NCBI RefSeq assembly: GCF_024323335.1
Contig: NC_066584.1
Span: 233,149,494 to 233,213,493, forward strand
Direction of reading: 5' to 3'
From: Lathyrus oleraceus
Taxonomy: Eukaryota; Streptophyta; Magnoliopsida; Fabales; Fabaceae
DNA: 64,000 bases
This document shows, piece by piece, positions 43,811-56,639 of the stretch; position 1 is the stretch's first letter, and every line of letters begins with the position of its first letter. Under the pieces are notes generated by a model that worked only from the letters and a program-made list of their open reading frames with translations, was not told the DNA's origin and ran no database searches. The position numbers and the translations under genes are program-made.

Positions 43811-43833
43811 TGTAGCGGGGTATTCGTTACCTT
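43811..43833 (-). repeat. Element D 5' LTR fragment (terminal 23 bp)
   Basis: TGTAGCGGGGTATTCGTTAC (plus strand) matches the end of solo LTR E (53889-53908) at all but one base. It is cut by the copia element that starts at 43834. Confidence 0.78.
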
Positions 43834-44829
43834 TGTAAGAACAAAATTAGTTCTACAATAGAATTCCAGGATTTTGATGATAACAAAGGATGAAACCAAA
43901 AATGGCACCCTAACGAAATTTTTCTAAGTGTGCAGGACTCTGAACAACAACGAAGGACTCTGATTATTCTATCAGATACAAACACTGATCAGATACAAAG
44001 TGCTTGAAGATCAGACGGATCTGAGGAAGAAGTGCGCCCAAGCAGTTCCGAATCTGAGCAAAGCAAGACAATAAAAAGAATCAGAAGCTCTAACATCTAC
44101 TGGTCTTAGTTCTGATGATCTAGAAGACTAGTACTTTGAGAAGCTCTGATGAATTCATACATGATATCCTTTTGAAGAATGACTCCGATACAACAAGACT
44201 CTGATGAAGATTCTCCAAATCCCGAAAGAGTAACGGAAATAATCTCTCAATATGGAAAGGAATTATTTTAAGGAAGAAGTTATTCAGGGAGACAAAATGG
44301 TTATGGCAAGAAACACAACAGTAATGACATTGAATGCTCATCAAAGAAAAATATTTTGTTATCACTCCAACGGTCCTTCTCACTACTATATAAAGGACAA
44401 CCTACCTCATTGAGAGATATAACAATAACGCATAGAAAAAGTCATTCATATTCTCTCTCAATTTTCACGAGCTGCTGCTCATACGTGAAAACTCTTGCTC
44501 AAATATTTTGCTGTAATACTTGCTTACTCTTAGAAGCACTTTCTCTTACAAATTTATTTTGCTAAATTGCTTTTGTTCCTCAAGTGACTCTGCGTAGTCT
44601 ATATACTTGAGAGGACTAAGAAATAATTCTCTTAGACGTTTGGTTGTATAATCTTTCAAGATTAGTGGATTAAGTCCTTTTTGAAGGCGAAATCACCTTG
44701 GCCGGGTGGACTGGAGTAACTTTGTTTTCTAAGCGAACCAGTATAAAATTCTGTGTGTTCTTATTTTTTGAAGAAGCTTTTATTTTCTAAAATAATTGAA
44801 ACCCCCCTTTCTTGTTTTTCTCACCTTCA
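43834..44829 (+). repeat. Element F 5' LTR (about 1.0 kb)
   Basis: It runs from TGTAAGAACAAAATTAG to ...CTCACCTTCA. The right limit is set by the PBS. TATATAAA at 44387-44394 is the probable TATA box. There is no 3' copy to confirm the ends. Confidence 0.75.
44387..44394 (+). promoter_or_regulatory. TATA box of element F LTR (TATATAAA)
   Basis: TATATAAA in the context CACTACTATATAAAGGAC is a typical plant LTR core promoter. Confidence 0.65.
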
Positions 44830-44831
44830 GT

Positions 44832-44843
44832 TGGTATCAGAGC
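44832..44843 (+). other. Primer binding site of element F (tRNA-Met type)
   Basis: TGGTATCAGAGC is the usual initiator tRNA-Met PBS of plant copia elements and lies two bases after the LTR end. Confidence 0.88.
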
Positions 44844-44911
44844 TCCGACTCTGTTATTGATTTTCTAATCAAACACTTAACAGTGTAGAGAGATCCAGAA
44901 CGAGAAAAACT

Positions 44912-46329
44912 ATGGCCAACACCAATGAAAGAGATAGTTACAACGCTAAACCTCCAGCCTTTGATGGAGAGAAATTCGATTACTGGAAAGATAGAATTGA
45001 AAGTTTCTTTCTGGGATACGATGCTGATCTTTGGGACATTGTCATAGTTGGATACATACCACCTGTAACAAATGCTGGAGTTACCATTCCCAGAAGAAAA
45101 ATGACAGATGATCAGAAGCGTGAATTCAAGAATCATCACAAAGCCAGAACGATACTTCTCAATGCCATATCCTACAATGAGTATGAAAAATCACCAACAG
45201 GGAAACAACTAAAGAAATACTTGACTCCCTGAGGATGACTCATGAAGGAAACTCTCAAGTCAAAGAGACAAAGGCTCTGGCTCTAATCCAAAAATATGAA
45301 GCCTTCAAAATGGAGGATGATGAAGCTGTAGAGGTAATGTTTTCTAGATTTCAAACTCTAATTGAAGGTCTCAAAGTGCTAGATAAAGGATATACAACTG
45401 CGGACCATGTCAAAAAGATAGTCAATAGCTTGCCAAAGAAATGGAGACCCATGGTCACAGCCTTAAAGCTATCAAAGGATCTGAACAACATCAGCCTTGA
45501 AGAACTGGTCAGTTTACTCAAAAGTCATGAGATAGAAATAGAGGAAGATGAGCCTCAGAAGAAGATCAAGTCTGTAGCACTAAAGTCCAGATCCGAAAGG
45601 CACAAGTCTGACAAAAACAAAGCCTTCCAGGATGAAGAAGAAGATATTGATGACTCTGAAAAAGAAGATTCTGACAATGAGGAAGAATTATCCCTTCTAA
45701 CCAGAAGAGTAAAACAACTCTGGAGAAAAAAGAATAATAACTTCAGAAAACCAAGATCCAAAGGAGATCGATCAGAATCAACCTCAAAAGGTAAATCTAA
45801 CAAAGATGTTACATGTTATGAATGCAAGGAAACATGTCATTACAGAAACGAATGTCCCAAGTTGAAGAAAGACAGTTCCAGAAAAGAGAACTTCAAGAAA
45901 AATTCCTTCAGAACCAAAAAGGGACTGATGGCTACCTGGGACGACAGTGAATCTGACTCATCAGAATCAGACTCTGATGAACCGCCAAATGTGGCACTCA
46001 TGGCTACCACCTCCAAGAATACTTCAGATGAAGAATCTGAATTCGAAGAGGTATTTTCTGAACTTTCTCGATCTGACCTAGAATCATGCCTATCTGAAAC
46101 TCTAAACTCATATCAGAAACTCAAACAAAAATTTAAGGCTGTAAAAGGTGTGCTTGAAGAAACTCTAGAAGAATGTGGTAAACTTGAGATAACAATTTTA
46201 GAACTAAAAGATGAAAACAAAACCTTGATATTAGAAAAAGATTCAACAAAGAAAAAATGCTCAAAACTTGAAGAAGCGTTATCTCAAGCTCCACAAACTT
46301 CAAACACAATAATTTATAAATATGAATAA
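44912..46329 (+). pseudogene. gag: Element F gag, broken by one frameshift
   Basis: The first frame, 44912-45232, starts MANTNERDSYNAKPPAFDGEKFDYW, the N-terminal DUF4219-like part of copia Gag. A one-base loss near 45210 ends it. The Gag continues in the frame 45235-46329, with the capsid region, a CX2CX4HX4C zinc knuckle starting at C194 of that frame (with Cys where Gly is usual before the His) and an acidic, coiled C-terminus. Gag would package the RNA. The frameshift makes this copy defective. Confidence 0.87.
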
Positions 46330-46371
46330 TCTTTTTAAAAGTTTCTGAAAAATGGGATAGAGAGGAGCAGA

Positions 46372-47191
46372 ATGGCATCCATGATTTATGGGGTAAGTCA
46401 GAACAATAGAAGAGGAATTGGGTATGATCCTAGAGAAGATAAAACTTCTACTAATGACCAACCTAAATCTCCATTTTCCTATCACTATACACATACACAA
46501 GCACAACGATTTAATATTGCTAGAAAACCCAAAGTGTTAAGAAACTCTGGGAAAACTAATCACAAAGGACCCAAAAGATTTTGGGTACCAAAGGATAAGA
46601 TTGTTTATGTTGCAGATATCTTATGCAGCAGAGTTAAAACACCAGTCATGGTACCTGGACTCTGGATGCTCGCGACACATGACAGGAAGAAAGTATATGT
46701 TCCAAAACCTGGAACTTAAAGACGCTGGATTCGTAGGCTTCGGAGGAGATCAGAAAGGAAGGATTAGAGGCTCCGGAACTATTGGTAATGGTAATCTTCC
46801 CTTTATATATGATGTTCTCTATGTAGAAGGATTAATGCATAATCTGTTATCAATAAGTCAATTAAGTGATAACGGGTATGATGTAATCTTCAATAAAAAA
46901 ACATGTAAAGCCATAAATCAAAATAATGGATCTGTCCTATTCACTGGCAAGAGGAAAAACAATATTTATAAAATAAATATTTCGGATTTAAAAGAACAAA
47001 ATGTAAAATGTTTGATGTCTGTTCATGAAGAGCAATGGGTATGGCATAGACGCTTGAGCCACATTAGCATGAGAAAGTTATCTCAGCTAAATAAACTCGA
47101 GTTAGTCAGAGGTCTACCTAAGCTGAAGTTTTCTTCAGATGCTCTATGTGAAACATGTCAAAAAAGGAAAATTTTCAAAATCATCTTTTAA
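46372..47191 (+). pseudogene. Element F pol start: protease and pre-integrase region, two overlapping frames
   Basis: The frame 46372-46719 carries the Gag-Pol linker (...GPKRFWVPK). The frame 46601-47191 carries the copia aspartic protease with D20-S-G-C (46658) and the GAG-pre-integrase motif with WHRRLSHIS. The switch between frames near 46640 is a frameshift. The next integrase frame overlaps from 47139. Confidence 0.85.
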
Positions 47192-48152
47192 AAAGAAAAA
47201 TATTGTTTCTACCTCTAAGCCTCTGGAACTTCTTCACATTGATTTATTTGGTCCTATGAAAACAGCATCAGTCAATGGAAAGAAATATGGACTAGTTATT
47301 GTTGATGATTTTATTCGCTGGACATGGGTAAAATTCTTAAAGCACAAGAGTGAGTCTCACTTTGTATTCACTAGCTTCTGTTCCAAAGTGCAAAACGAAT
47401 TTGACTCTAAAATCATCAGAGTCAGAAGTGATCATGGTGGGGAATTTGAAAGTAAATTTTTTGAGGAATTATTTGACTCTAATGGAATATCCCATGATTT
47501 CTCCTGCCCTAGAACTCCACAACAAAATGGAGTTACAGAGAGGAAGAATAGGACACTCCAAGAGATGGCCAGAACCATGATCAATGAAACAAATGTGGCT
47601 AAGCACTTTTGGGCTGAAGCAGTAAATACAGTGTGTTATATTCAGAATAGAATCTCCATAAGACCTATTCTGGAGAAGACTCCCTATGAACTGTGTAAAG
47701 GAAGAAAACCCAACATTTCTTATTTTCATCCTTTTGGATGCTCTTGCTTTATTCTAAATACTAAAGAACATCTGAACAAGTTTGATTCAAAAGCACAAAA
47801 AGGCATTATGTTAGGATACTCAGAACACTCTAAAGGCTATAAAGTATACAACACAGAAATCAAAATTGTGGAAGAATCAATTCACGTCAGATTTGATGAT
47901 AAGCTTGACCCTGAAAAGTCAAAGCTAGTTGAGAAACTTGCAGATCTAGAGATTACTCTTGCAAGTTCTGACGAGAAGATCAAAGCACCTGAAGCAGCTG
48001 CCACTCAAACTTCAGAAGGAACTAAATCCCTAGCAATCCCAAAGAAAGCTAAAAGTCGCCTCAACATATCTGAAGAGTTGATTCTGGGAAACAAGGATGA
48101 ACCTATCCGAACTAGGTCAACCTTCAAGGCACCTGAAGAAACTTCTCTGTGA
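47139..48152 (+). pseudogene. Element F integrase
   Basis: The copia integrase core has D35, D98 and E134 of this frame (HIDLFG, RSDHGGEF, NGVTERKNR), with spacing 62 and 35. The linker toward RT follows and ends at a TGA in 48150-48152. The catalytic residues are intact but the frame is shifted relative to its neighbours. Confidence 0.87.
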
Positions 48153-49694
48153 CTAGTATCTCTGATCGAACCTACTTCCTGTGATGAGGCACTTCAAGAT
48201 AACGACTGGGTTCTTTCCATGCAAGAAGAGCTAGATCAATTCACAAAGAATGACGTCTAGGATCTTGTTCCTAAACCTAAAGGTACTCACATTATCGGAA
48301 CCAGATGGGTGTTCAGAAACAAGCTGAATGAGAAAGGAGAAGTTGTCAGAAACAAAGCTCGGCTGGTGGCTCAAGGTTACAGTCAACAAGAAGGCATTGA
48401 CTACAATGAAACCTTTGCCCCAGTCGCCAGGTTAGAATCTATTCGCTTACTTGTTTTATTTGCTGTAAATCATTCTATCAAACTATATCAAATGGAAGTC
48501 AAGAGTGAATTTCTTAATGGGTATATATCAAAAGAAGTGTATGTCAATCAACCTCCAGGTTTTGAAAATTCAAATTGTCCAGACCACGTTTTTAAACTTA
48601 AGAAATCTTTATATGGACTAAAACAAGCTCCCAGAGCTTGGTATGAAAGATTAAGTAATTTTCTTCTGGAACATGATTTTATTAGAGGGAAAGTTGACTC
48701 TACACTCTTTTGTAAAAACATTAATAATGATCTCATGATATGCCAGATATACGTTGATGATATCATTTTTGGTTCAACTAACTCCTCTGTATGTCAAGAA
48801 TTCTCTGAGCTAATGCAGGCAGAATTCGAAATGAGCTTAATGCAAGAACTAAAGTTCTTTCTAGGAATTCAGATCAATAATGTTTCAGAAGTGACCTACG
48901 TTCATCAAAGTAAATACATAAAAGACATTCTGAAGAAATTTGAAATGGCAGAATGCAAACCTGCTAAGACACCCATGCATCCAACTTGCATTCTGGAAAA
49001 AGAAGAAGTTAGTCAAAAGGTTTGTCAGAAGCTCTATCTTGGTATGATAAGCTCTCTTCTCTATCTGACTGCTACACGTCCTGATATTCTAGTTAGTGTT
49101 TGTCTCTGTGCCAGATTCCAATCAGATCCTAGAGAATCTCATTTAACAGTCGTTAAGAGAATACTCAGATATCTGAAAGGAACTCCTAACCTGGGCCTAA
49201 TGTATGAGAAAACATCAGAGTATAGACTATCTGGTTTTTGTGATGCAGATTACGCGGGAGACAAAATGGAACGAAAAAGTACATCTGGAAATTGTCAGCT
49301 CTTGGGAAAGAATCTGATATCTCGGGCCAGCAAAAGACAATCAACCATAGCCTTGTCTACTGCAGAAGCGGAATACATTTCAGCATCACTACGCGCTACC
49401 CAGATGCTCTGGATGAAGAATCAACTAGAGGATCTTCAAATCTTTAAGAGTAACATTCCTATCTTCTGTGACAATACTGCTGCCATTTGTTTAAGCAAGA
49501 ATCCTATTTTGAACTCCAGAGCTAAACACATAGAAATAAAACATCATTTCATTAGAGACTATGTTCAAAAAGGGGTAGTAACGTTGAAATTCATTGATAT
49601 AGACCATCAATGAGCTGACATCTTTACCAAACCCCTTGTTGAAGATATATTCTTCTTCATCTTAAAGAATCTGAACATTCAAAATTGTTCTGAA
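48153..49694 (+). pseudogene. Element F reverse transcriptase and RNase H
   Basis: The open frame is 48309-49613. Upstream, 48153-48308 still encodes the RT start but has nonsense codons, including a TAG at about 48258 in place of a Trp. RT has the catalytic Y148-V-D-D151; RNase H follows (FCDADYAGD..., LSTAEAEY). A TGA at 49611-49613 replaces a Trp and the conserved ADIFTKPL tail continues to about 49640. The protein is recognisable but not functional. Confidence 0.88.
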
Positions 49695-50060
49695 TAAAAT
49701 GTGCCTCTGAGTTAGCAAAATAAGATTCTAATGTAAACAAAGTGGATTTTGCATCTGACTCTGATACTCCTACTAGTTAGAAGTCATTTGAGTTAGAAAT
49801 CTCCAAGAACCAACCCTTTGGTATTCCTGAAGATCAGATAAAACAAACACGTGGAACATCTTACGTCTAACCTTGGAACTTCTAGAGAGCTGTCTAGCAG
49901 TAATCAAGAAACAATCTCTTGAGATCTCCTCGAGCAGTGTACTGACTGTTGAGATTAGACATCATTTATGAGCTGTAATCATTCTCCCTCTGACGTGCAT
50001 ACTTGGTTTTTGTGCTAAACTCATGTTTTGTGTGTCATTTTGCATGCGCCCTAATTTGGG

Positions 50061-50068
50061 TATTTAAA
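50061..50068 (+). promoter_or_regulatory. Possible internal TATA box upstream of the env-like gene (TATTTAAA)
   Basis: TATTTAAA is followed by a CT-rich stretch (CTCTTCTCTTCACAC) typical of plant transcription starts, and lies 139-146 bases upstream of the ATG at 50207. Confidence 0.4.
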
Positions 50069-50206
50069 CTCTTCTCTTCACACATTACACACTTTTCACT
50101 CTCACAAACACTCTTAACCTTCTTGCAAGTTCTTTTCTCCCTCAAGGCATTCCTGCAGCGTGCATTCAAGTTCTTCAACGTTCAACTCAGTGCATCAACA
50201 ATCTTC

Positions 50207-52516
50207 ATGGATTCTCAACAACAATCAGTGTATAACTTCTTTCAACAGATGAACTCAAATGAGCACGCTCCAAGTTCAAGCACTCCAAAGCTAGCTATTA
50301 CCGGTGTCGTCTCCACGCCCATCTACAAAGAACCTCACATTCTTGATCGTGAGCCTGATATCCACCTTGCAACACCTTTTGAGAAACTGGAAGTTTTGTG
50401 TGAATCACTGGTGGATTTTGAAAACATGCGAAGGAACGGTGTTGACCTCACTGAAGAACTGAAGAATCAAGGTCGGGGAAACTACTTCCAACGTCTCTAT
50501 GGTCCAGTTTACACAAACCTGGTTAAGGAATTCTGGAGATTCGCTGACGCTGACGATCACTACATCGTCTCCTATGTTCTGGGAGTCAAGATGGTGATCA
50601 CTGAGAAGTCCATTGCTGCTCTTCTAGGCATGGAGAAAGCTGGAGGAAGAAGAATTTACAACATTAATCCTAGGGCAAAGTATCTGTCCCATGAGATTAA
50701 TCCAACTATCTTCCAACAGAACGCTGAAGGCAAACACTCCAAGAACAAGGAACTACATCAGAACCTCCGGGTCTAGCTGAAGATCGTCTTGGGCACCATC
50801 CATCATCGCCCAGCTTCCAACTCCTCAGACTACATCAACACAGACCAGAAATGCATTCTGTACTGCATCCACAAGGGTCTGAAGCTTTGCCTTCCTGTAC
50901 TCCTCTTCAAGTATCTTAGAGACTCTGTGAGAGATACCAGAAACAACATGAAGCCCAGAAACTACATTCCTTTGCGTAGACTCATCTCTGACGTTCTGAC
51001 TGAAAGCGATCTCGTGGATCATCTGATTCAATTCAGACTCATGGAAGACATGATGATCGACACTAGAAGAGCTCTGAACGCCCGCAATCCGAAGAGCATG
51101 GGGATTCTGAATCAAGTAAGGGTCAAACCTACTCTGGACACCTTTTGGGAAGCTCTTAAAGATCAGAGAAAGATTCCAAATGAACTCTATCTGTTCTCAA
51201 AGATCGACCCTCCAGAGGTAGTCATGTATTACTTAGATGATCTGCGAAAACAAGGAGTTGAGTTCTTATACTTCAACTTAGACTGGCTGCCAGAATGCCC
51301 TCCAGACTTCATGAAGCAACCACAAGGACCATCTGAGAAGGAGAAGTAGGCGAAGAAAGCGAAGCTGGGAGAATCCTCTGGATCAAGATCTCCAGTACCT
51401 CTGACTGGATCTTCTGGTAAGTCTGTCTCTCTCCCTCCTTCTGTACAAGTTAAACCCATTGCTTCCTCTATCCCTCAACCAACACCCATATACACTAACT
51501 CAGAAACTCCTCCCTCAACCACCAGACCATCTAACCAACCCTCTCAAAAATTTAACCTAGCCACTACCTCTCTACCCATTTAGGAAGCAGAAATGCTAAA
51601 CGAAACAATCTCACCCTCTTTATCTTCCTCTCCAGAATCACCACCCTACTATAACCTTTCCTCAGATACTGAACCATCTGACCCTCACTCCCCAACTCTG
51701 GCTCAGCTCCAAACACGTGCTCTGGCCTCTCAACAACCAACACAATCCATTCCTGAACCAGAAGTCACCTCATCACCCACAGAAGAACTAAACACAACCA
51801 CATATGACCCTCCACCATCTGAAACAATTCACGCTGAAACACAACCACCCAACTCTGACATACCCCCACCAAATACATCCGCTGAACCACAAACTCCCAC
51901 ACTCAACCTAAGCCCTCCCACTTCTCCACCCCTAGGCTATGAACCTGAAAACACCCTTCCAACCCTTAAGGAAGCAATAATTGTGTTTGCAGAAGCTTCA
52001 GTTGACAAGGTCAAGTCTCTGATCATCAACACATGCATCAGTGATGATCCTTCCGCTGTAAGGACTCACTGGAACAGAGTGATTAGTTGGATGACCTCTG
52101 AAGCCTTTAAGCTGAAGGGCCTCTCTGAGAAAGTCCGCAACGACTTCATCAGAGATGCTGAGATCAGACTTCAGGAGCGCCTAGCTAGAGAAGCTGTGGA
52201 GCGAGCATGCAAAGAAGCAGAAGAGAAAGCCAAGCAAGAAGAACTGCAAAGGATCAAGGAAGCTGAAGCCAAAGCTCTAGCTGATGCCGCTGAAGCTGAA
52301 GCACAAGCCAAAGCTGCCGCTAAAGCTAAAGCACACCTAGCTGAAGAGTCTGCCACCAGGGTAGAACAGGATGCTCTGACTCAGGGAGAGTCCTCCACTT
52401 TTGTCCCTCTGGTTCTAAATACTCTTGAAGAACTTCAGAAAGAACAGCAGGAAGTCCGAGCCAGATTGGATCAACAGGACTCAGTAAATGTCAACATTCA
52501 GAATCTGCTGACCTAA
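50207..52516 (+). pseudogene. Element F env-like gene, one frame with three TAG codons
   Basis: A single reading frame runs from the ATG at 50207 (MDSQQQSVYNFFQQM) to a TAA at 52514-52516, interrupted by in-frame TAG at 50774-50776, 51347-51349 and near 51583. The first 380 residues resemble the 'putative plant transposon protein' type domain seen in retroelements (GPVYTNLVKEFWRF...VLGVKMVITEKSIAALLG; assignment from memory). A Pro/Ser/Thr-rich middle (about 51430-51960) and an Ala/Glu/Lys-rich coiled coil (about 52170-52370) follow. SIRE elements carry an env-like ORF at this place; no convincing membrane anchor is seen in this copy. The function is unknown. Confidence 0.75.
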
Positions 52517-52680
52517 CTGCTCCAGAGGATGCCTCCACCTCCAAACCTTAGGCACCTAGGACTTGTTTATGTGTTCTTTTCCTTTTGCTTGTTGTTCTTC
52601 TGATTTGCTTGTTGTTTTCTGCATTCTTGTTTGTTGTCTGCGTTTCTGGCATTTGTACCTGCTATGTGAATATATATTAC
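52517..52680 (+). other. Tail of element F up to the junction with element C
   Basis: This is T-rich non-coding sequence after the env-like frame. Similarity to Ogre pol begins at about 52679-52681 (CTCCTCAAGGAACGCA). No polypurine tract or LTR is found. Confidence 0.6.
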
Positions 52681-53888
52681 TCCTCAAGGAACGCATTTTC
52701 CATTTACAGCTAGATTGACTTTCAAGTGTACAAACAATATGGAAGAATATGAAGCTTGCATTATGAGGCTTGAAGAGGCCATTGATCTCAGAATCAAGTA
52801 TTTAGATGTCTTTGGAGATTTAGCTTTGGTTGTGAATCAAATCAATGGTGAATGGGAGACGAATCAACCCAGTTTGATACCATATAGAGATTATGCGAGG
52901 AAGATTTCAACTTTCTTTACAAAGGTTGAATTTCATCATATCCCTCGAGATAAAAACCTAATGGCAGATGCTCTTGCAACGTTGGCATCGATGATTGTGG
53001 TAAAGTATTGGAATGAGGTTCCCAATTTAACTGTAATGCGTCTTGATAGGCCAACTCATGTATTCGTTGTTGAAGAGGTCAAAGACGTGAAGTCGTGGTA
53101 TTATGATATCAAGTGTTTCCTCGAAAGTCAGATTTACCCGCATGGGGCATCTTTGAAAGATAGGAAGATTTTGAGAAGATTAACCGACAACTTTTACCTG
53201 AATGGTGATGTTTTGTATAAGAGAAATTTTGACATGGTTTTGATCAGATGCGTGGATAGACATGAAGCAGACATGTTGATGACTGAAGTCCATGAAGGTT
53301 CCTTTGGTACTCACTCCAATGGACATGCAACGGCAAAGAAGATGTTGCGAGCAGGTTACTATTGGCTGACAATGGAATCCGATTGTTGCAAGTTTGTGTA
53401 GAAATGCCACAAGTGTCAAATCTATACAGATAAGATTCATGTTCCTCCGACATTGTTGAATTCCATTTAATTCCCCATGGACCTTCTCCATGTGGGGAAT
53501 TGATATGATTGGCATGATTGAGCCCAAAGCTTCAAACAAACATCGTTTCATTTTGGTGGCAATTGATTACTTTACAAAACGGGTTAAAGCGGCATCGTAT
53601 GCGAATGTAACCAAGCAAGTTGTTGTAAGGTTTATCAAGAATCAGATTATATTCCGTTATGGTGTGCCAAGTATGATCATTACTGATAATGGATCAAACT
53701 TGAATAATAATATGGTGGAAGCTCTTTGTAAAGACTTCAAGATTGCACATCATAATTCTTCTCCCTACAGACCTAAGATGAATGGGGCTGTTGAAGCTGC
53801 GAACAAGAACATCAAAAAGATCATTCAAAAAATGGTTGTGATGTATAAGGATTGGCATGAGATGCTTCCATTTGCTTTGGACGGGTAC
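52681..53888 (+). pseudogene. Element C: Ogre pol fragment (second RNase H to integrase core), left part
   Basis: It starts inside the archaeal-type RNase H (FTARLTFKCTNNMEEYEAC). The frame 52715-53401 reaches the integrase zinc finger and stops at a TAG (53399-53401) where B has Lys. A second stop (TAA near 53468) precedes the frame 53490-53927, which has the integrase residues D5, D66 and E102. The solo LTR E interrupts the gene at 53889. Protein similarity is closer to B than to A. Confidence 0.88.
53884..53888. repeat. Target-site duplication of solo LTR E, left copy (GGTAC, decayed)
   Basis: The other copy at 58732-58736 reads GGCAT. The same pol position in A and in B reads GGTAT and GATAT. 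GGTAT is therefore the likely original, with one change in each copy. Confidence 0.65.
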
Positions 53889-54250
53889 TGTAGCGGGGTA
53901 TTCGCTACCTTTATACTTATTGACTAAATCAAAAGTAAACCATACAAGTCGAGTCGCCACCGCACTTCTATTTATCCAAAGGAAAGGTTAGAAAGCGAAC
54001 AAAAACCGAGAAGTTTTATCGAATCAAAAACTAATAAAAATGTCAGAGATCGGGGTAAGGGGGTTGGTTATGCAATGGGAAGGTTTTAAGCACCCAAAAC
54101 ATCCTAGGTACTCCTAGGGAGCCCTTTTCTCAATTTGTTGTAAGGTAGGTTGGTATTTTGTGAAAATTTGTTTGTGCAAACATGATTGGGGGGATGAGAG
54201 AAGAATGTACAAATTATTTACAATTTTGTGTTTGAATGGATAAACCCATT

Positions 54251-54310
54251 GCCTACGTACCATCTTAAAAAAGATTAGGATCAAAACCTCGTAGTTCGGG
54301 GTACAAATCT
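54251..54310 (-). promoter_or_regulatory. GAACTACG / hairpin / TACGTAGG block in solo LTR E
   Basis: On the minus strand CCGAACTACG is followed by arms ATCTT/AAGAT (54271-54275, 54262-54266) and then TACGTAGGC (54259-54251). Confidence 0.6.
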
Positions 54311-56639
54311 CAAAACAAGTTGGTGAATTGATTGGTCCAAAAGCCTTAAGGTCTTTTGTTATCCAAGGGAGAAAACTCAACCTAAAACCACAAATCCACC
54401 ATGTGAGGATAACTTCAACATGCTAGTGAGGGGTTAACCCTATAATAAGCATGGAAGACTTATTGTCCATCACTAAGGATATAGGTGAGTATTATATCTA
54501 CCTCAAGGATAACTCAAAGCTAATAGCCAAAGGTTATGAAAAACATTTTGATAAGAAGTGGCCATTGAAACCACAAAAACATTTGAATGGGTTATATTTA
54601 CCAATGAAAAGTATTTACAAAATATGGTCAAAGTTGACTTAAGGATTCAATTTAAAATAAGTGTTATGAAAAGAAAGTTTGAAAATCAAAAGCATAATGC
54701 TTAGGTTTCTAATGTTTGAAAACAAATGTTAATGTTTGCACAAAAGTTTTGGCTTGGGTTAGAGTGGAAGGAAGAAGAAGAATGGCTAAGTCTTAAACAT
54801 ACAAAGGATGAAGGAAAAGAAATAAGATCACAAATGAAGTTCCCTTCTTGAGATCATATTGATGATCCAAGTAGCTCCCATCCTTTGGAATAAGCAAGCA
54901 AATAAGTGTATACTCAAGCAACCAATCAATCAAGCAAGCTCTTAGGAATCTTCCAATGGCTCTTGTATCTCTCACTTTAGATGCACATGACAATGGTTCT
55001 TCAATTTGGCTCAAATGGGAATCCCTTGCACAAAGGCACACACATCAAAAAGTTCCATAATGTAATCCAAGAATGGACAAAAGTGAGTTTAGAGATTTGG
55101 TCCTTCTAATCCATCTTCAACATTAAGGCCTTTTTACTCCATTTTTGCATAAGGAATGTCCTAGAATCTAAGTCCTTTTTGTCCATTTTGCATTTGGTTC
55201 ACATCAATCAAAATAAAACACAAGCACAATAATATATACACAATTATGTGCTCAAGTGAGCAAAAGGCAAATTGCATTAACATAAACATGTGCTCAAATG
55301 AGCAAAGGGAAAAAGCATATGAATAATATGTACAAGAATGGTAAATTGCATAAATCTAAAGTGCAAGAATTAAATGTTAATGGTTAATGGTTAGTGTTAG
55401 TGTGCCATAAGGCAATTCAGCGCTATGTTAAGCAATCTTAAGTGGACTAATGTAGTAGTCACACCTATCTGAGGCCGGTCAATAAAATGTAGGCAACAAC
55501 ACATGTTAGAGATCTTGATTAGTGAGTCAAACTCCTACAACTTGCCATGCCAAAAGAAGATGAGAAATGATCTTGTATTGATTTAGGTTCTTTGCTTGAT
55601 TAGGAAGCAACCTATCCTTAATGCAAAGCCATTCACTTGATCTATGTTCAAGATGAATTAGATTTGAATCAAGGAAGGTTAAACCTCTCATACATCAAGG
55701 CTAACCACCAATCTTTAACTCATTGATCAAAAAAGAAAAAGATGAAGAAGGAGATGAATAAGAATGAACATTAATGGAAATCCAAATGAAGTAATCAACA
55801 TACATTGACCAAAGATAGATGGAATCAAGGTCAAACATTAGTAAATAGAAGCAAAATGAAGCAAAATGAAGCTTAGAAGTCAAGAAACAAATAAAATATT
55901 TTTGGTATTTTTCAAAATTAAAATAATACTTGAGTTAAATAAAAAATTAAAGGTCAAACTTCAAATCCATCTCAAATCAACTTTGAAAAGTCCAAATGGA
56001 TCATCCTAAGTTCAACAAGGTCAAACAAAGTTTGACAAAAAATTTCAGCATTTTTAGAAACCAGAAACTATTTTTAATCAATTAAAAATGCATAAAAATA
56101 ACCTAATTGAATTAAAATCTCAAATAAATCTCAAATCAATTAATAAATTGATGAGAATATTTTTCATAGATCCATCATCTTTCAAAGAGGTTAAGAAAAT
56201 ATTTTTGTATTTTTTGAATATCCAAAAATATTTAAAATGAATTAAAAATAACTAGAAAAGAGAAAATTCATAAAAATCATCAAATGATAAAATAAAAAAT
56301 ATTAAAAGTCATTTTTAGAAACTAGAAATTAAAAGAGAAATAATGCAATTGGTCTCACATTTTTTGGACAAATAATGAATGAGATATGATTTTTTGAAAT
56401 GAAATGGAATAAAAGAAATAAAATGGAAATTAAAATCAGAAATTAAAAAAAAGAAAAAGCGTGAGGCGTTGGATGTAAGATCATTAATTGAGCTGGCGCA
56501 TCAAACGGTCTATGAGCGCGCATCCATCATACACTCAAGTCAAAGCGAAACATGCAGCCATTAAACAAGTCATAAGAAAGAAGGATCCAGATTAGATCTA
56601 GAAACGAGATCCAACGACCATGGCTTAATCTGGCAACCA

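Larger units (their letters stand above)
43834..52680 (+). mobile_element. Element F: SIRE/Maximus-type Ty1/copia retrotransposon, decayed, lacking its 3' LTR
   Basis: The 5' LTR, PBS, gag, pol in copia order (protease, integrase, RT, RNase H) and a long env-like region after pol identify the SIRE/Maximus lineage. The left end sits inside D's LTR. On the right the element stops about 160 bases after the env-like frame, where Ogre pol sequence of element C begins, so its polypurine tract and 3' LTR are deleted. Many nonsense codons and frameshifts show it is old. Confidence 0.85.
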
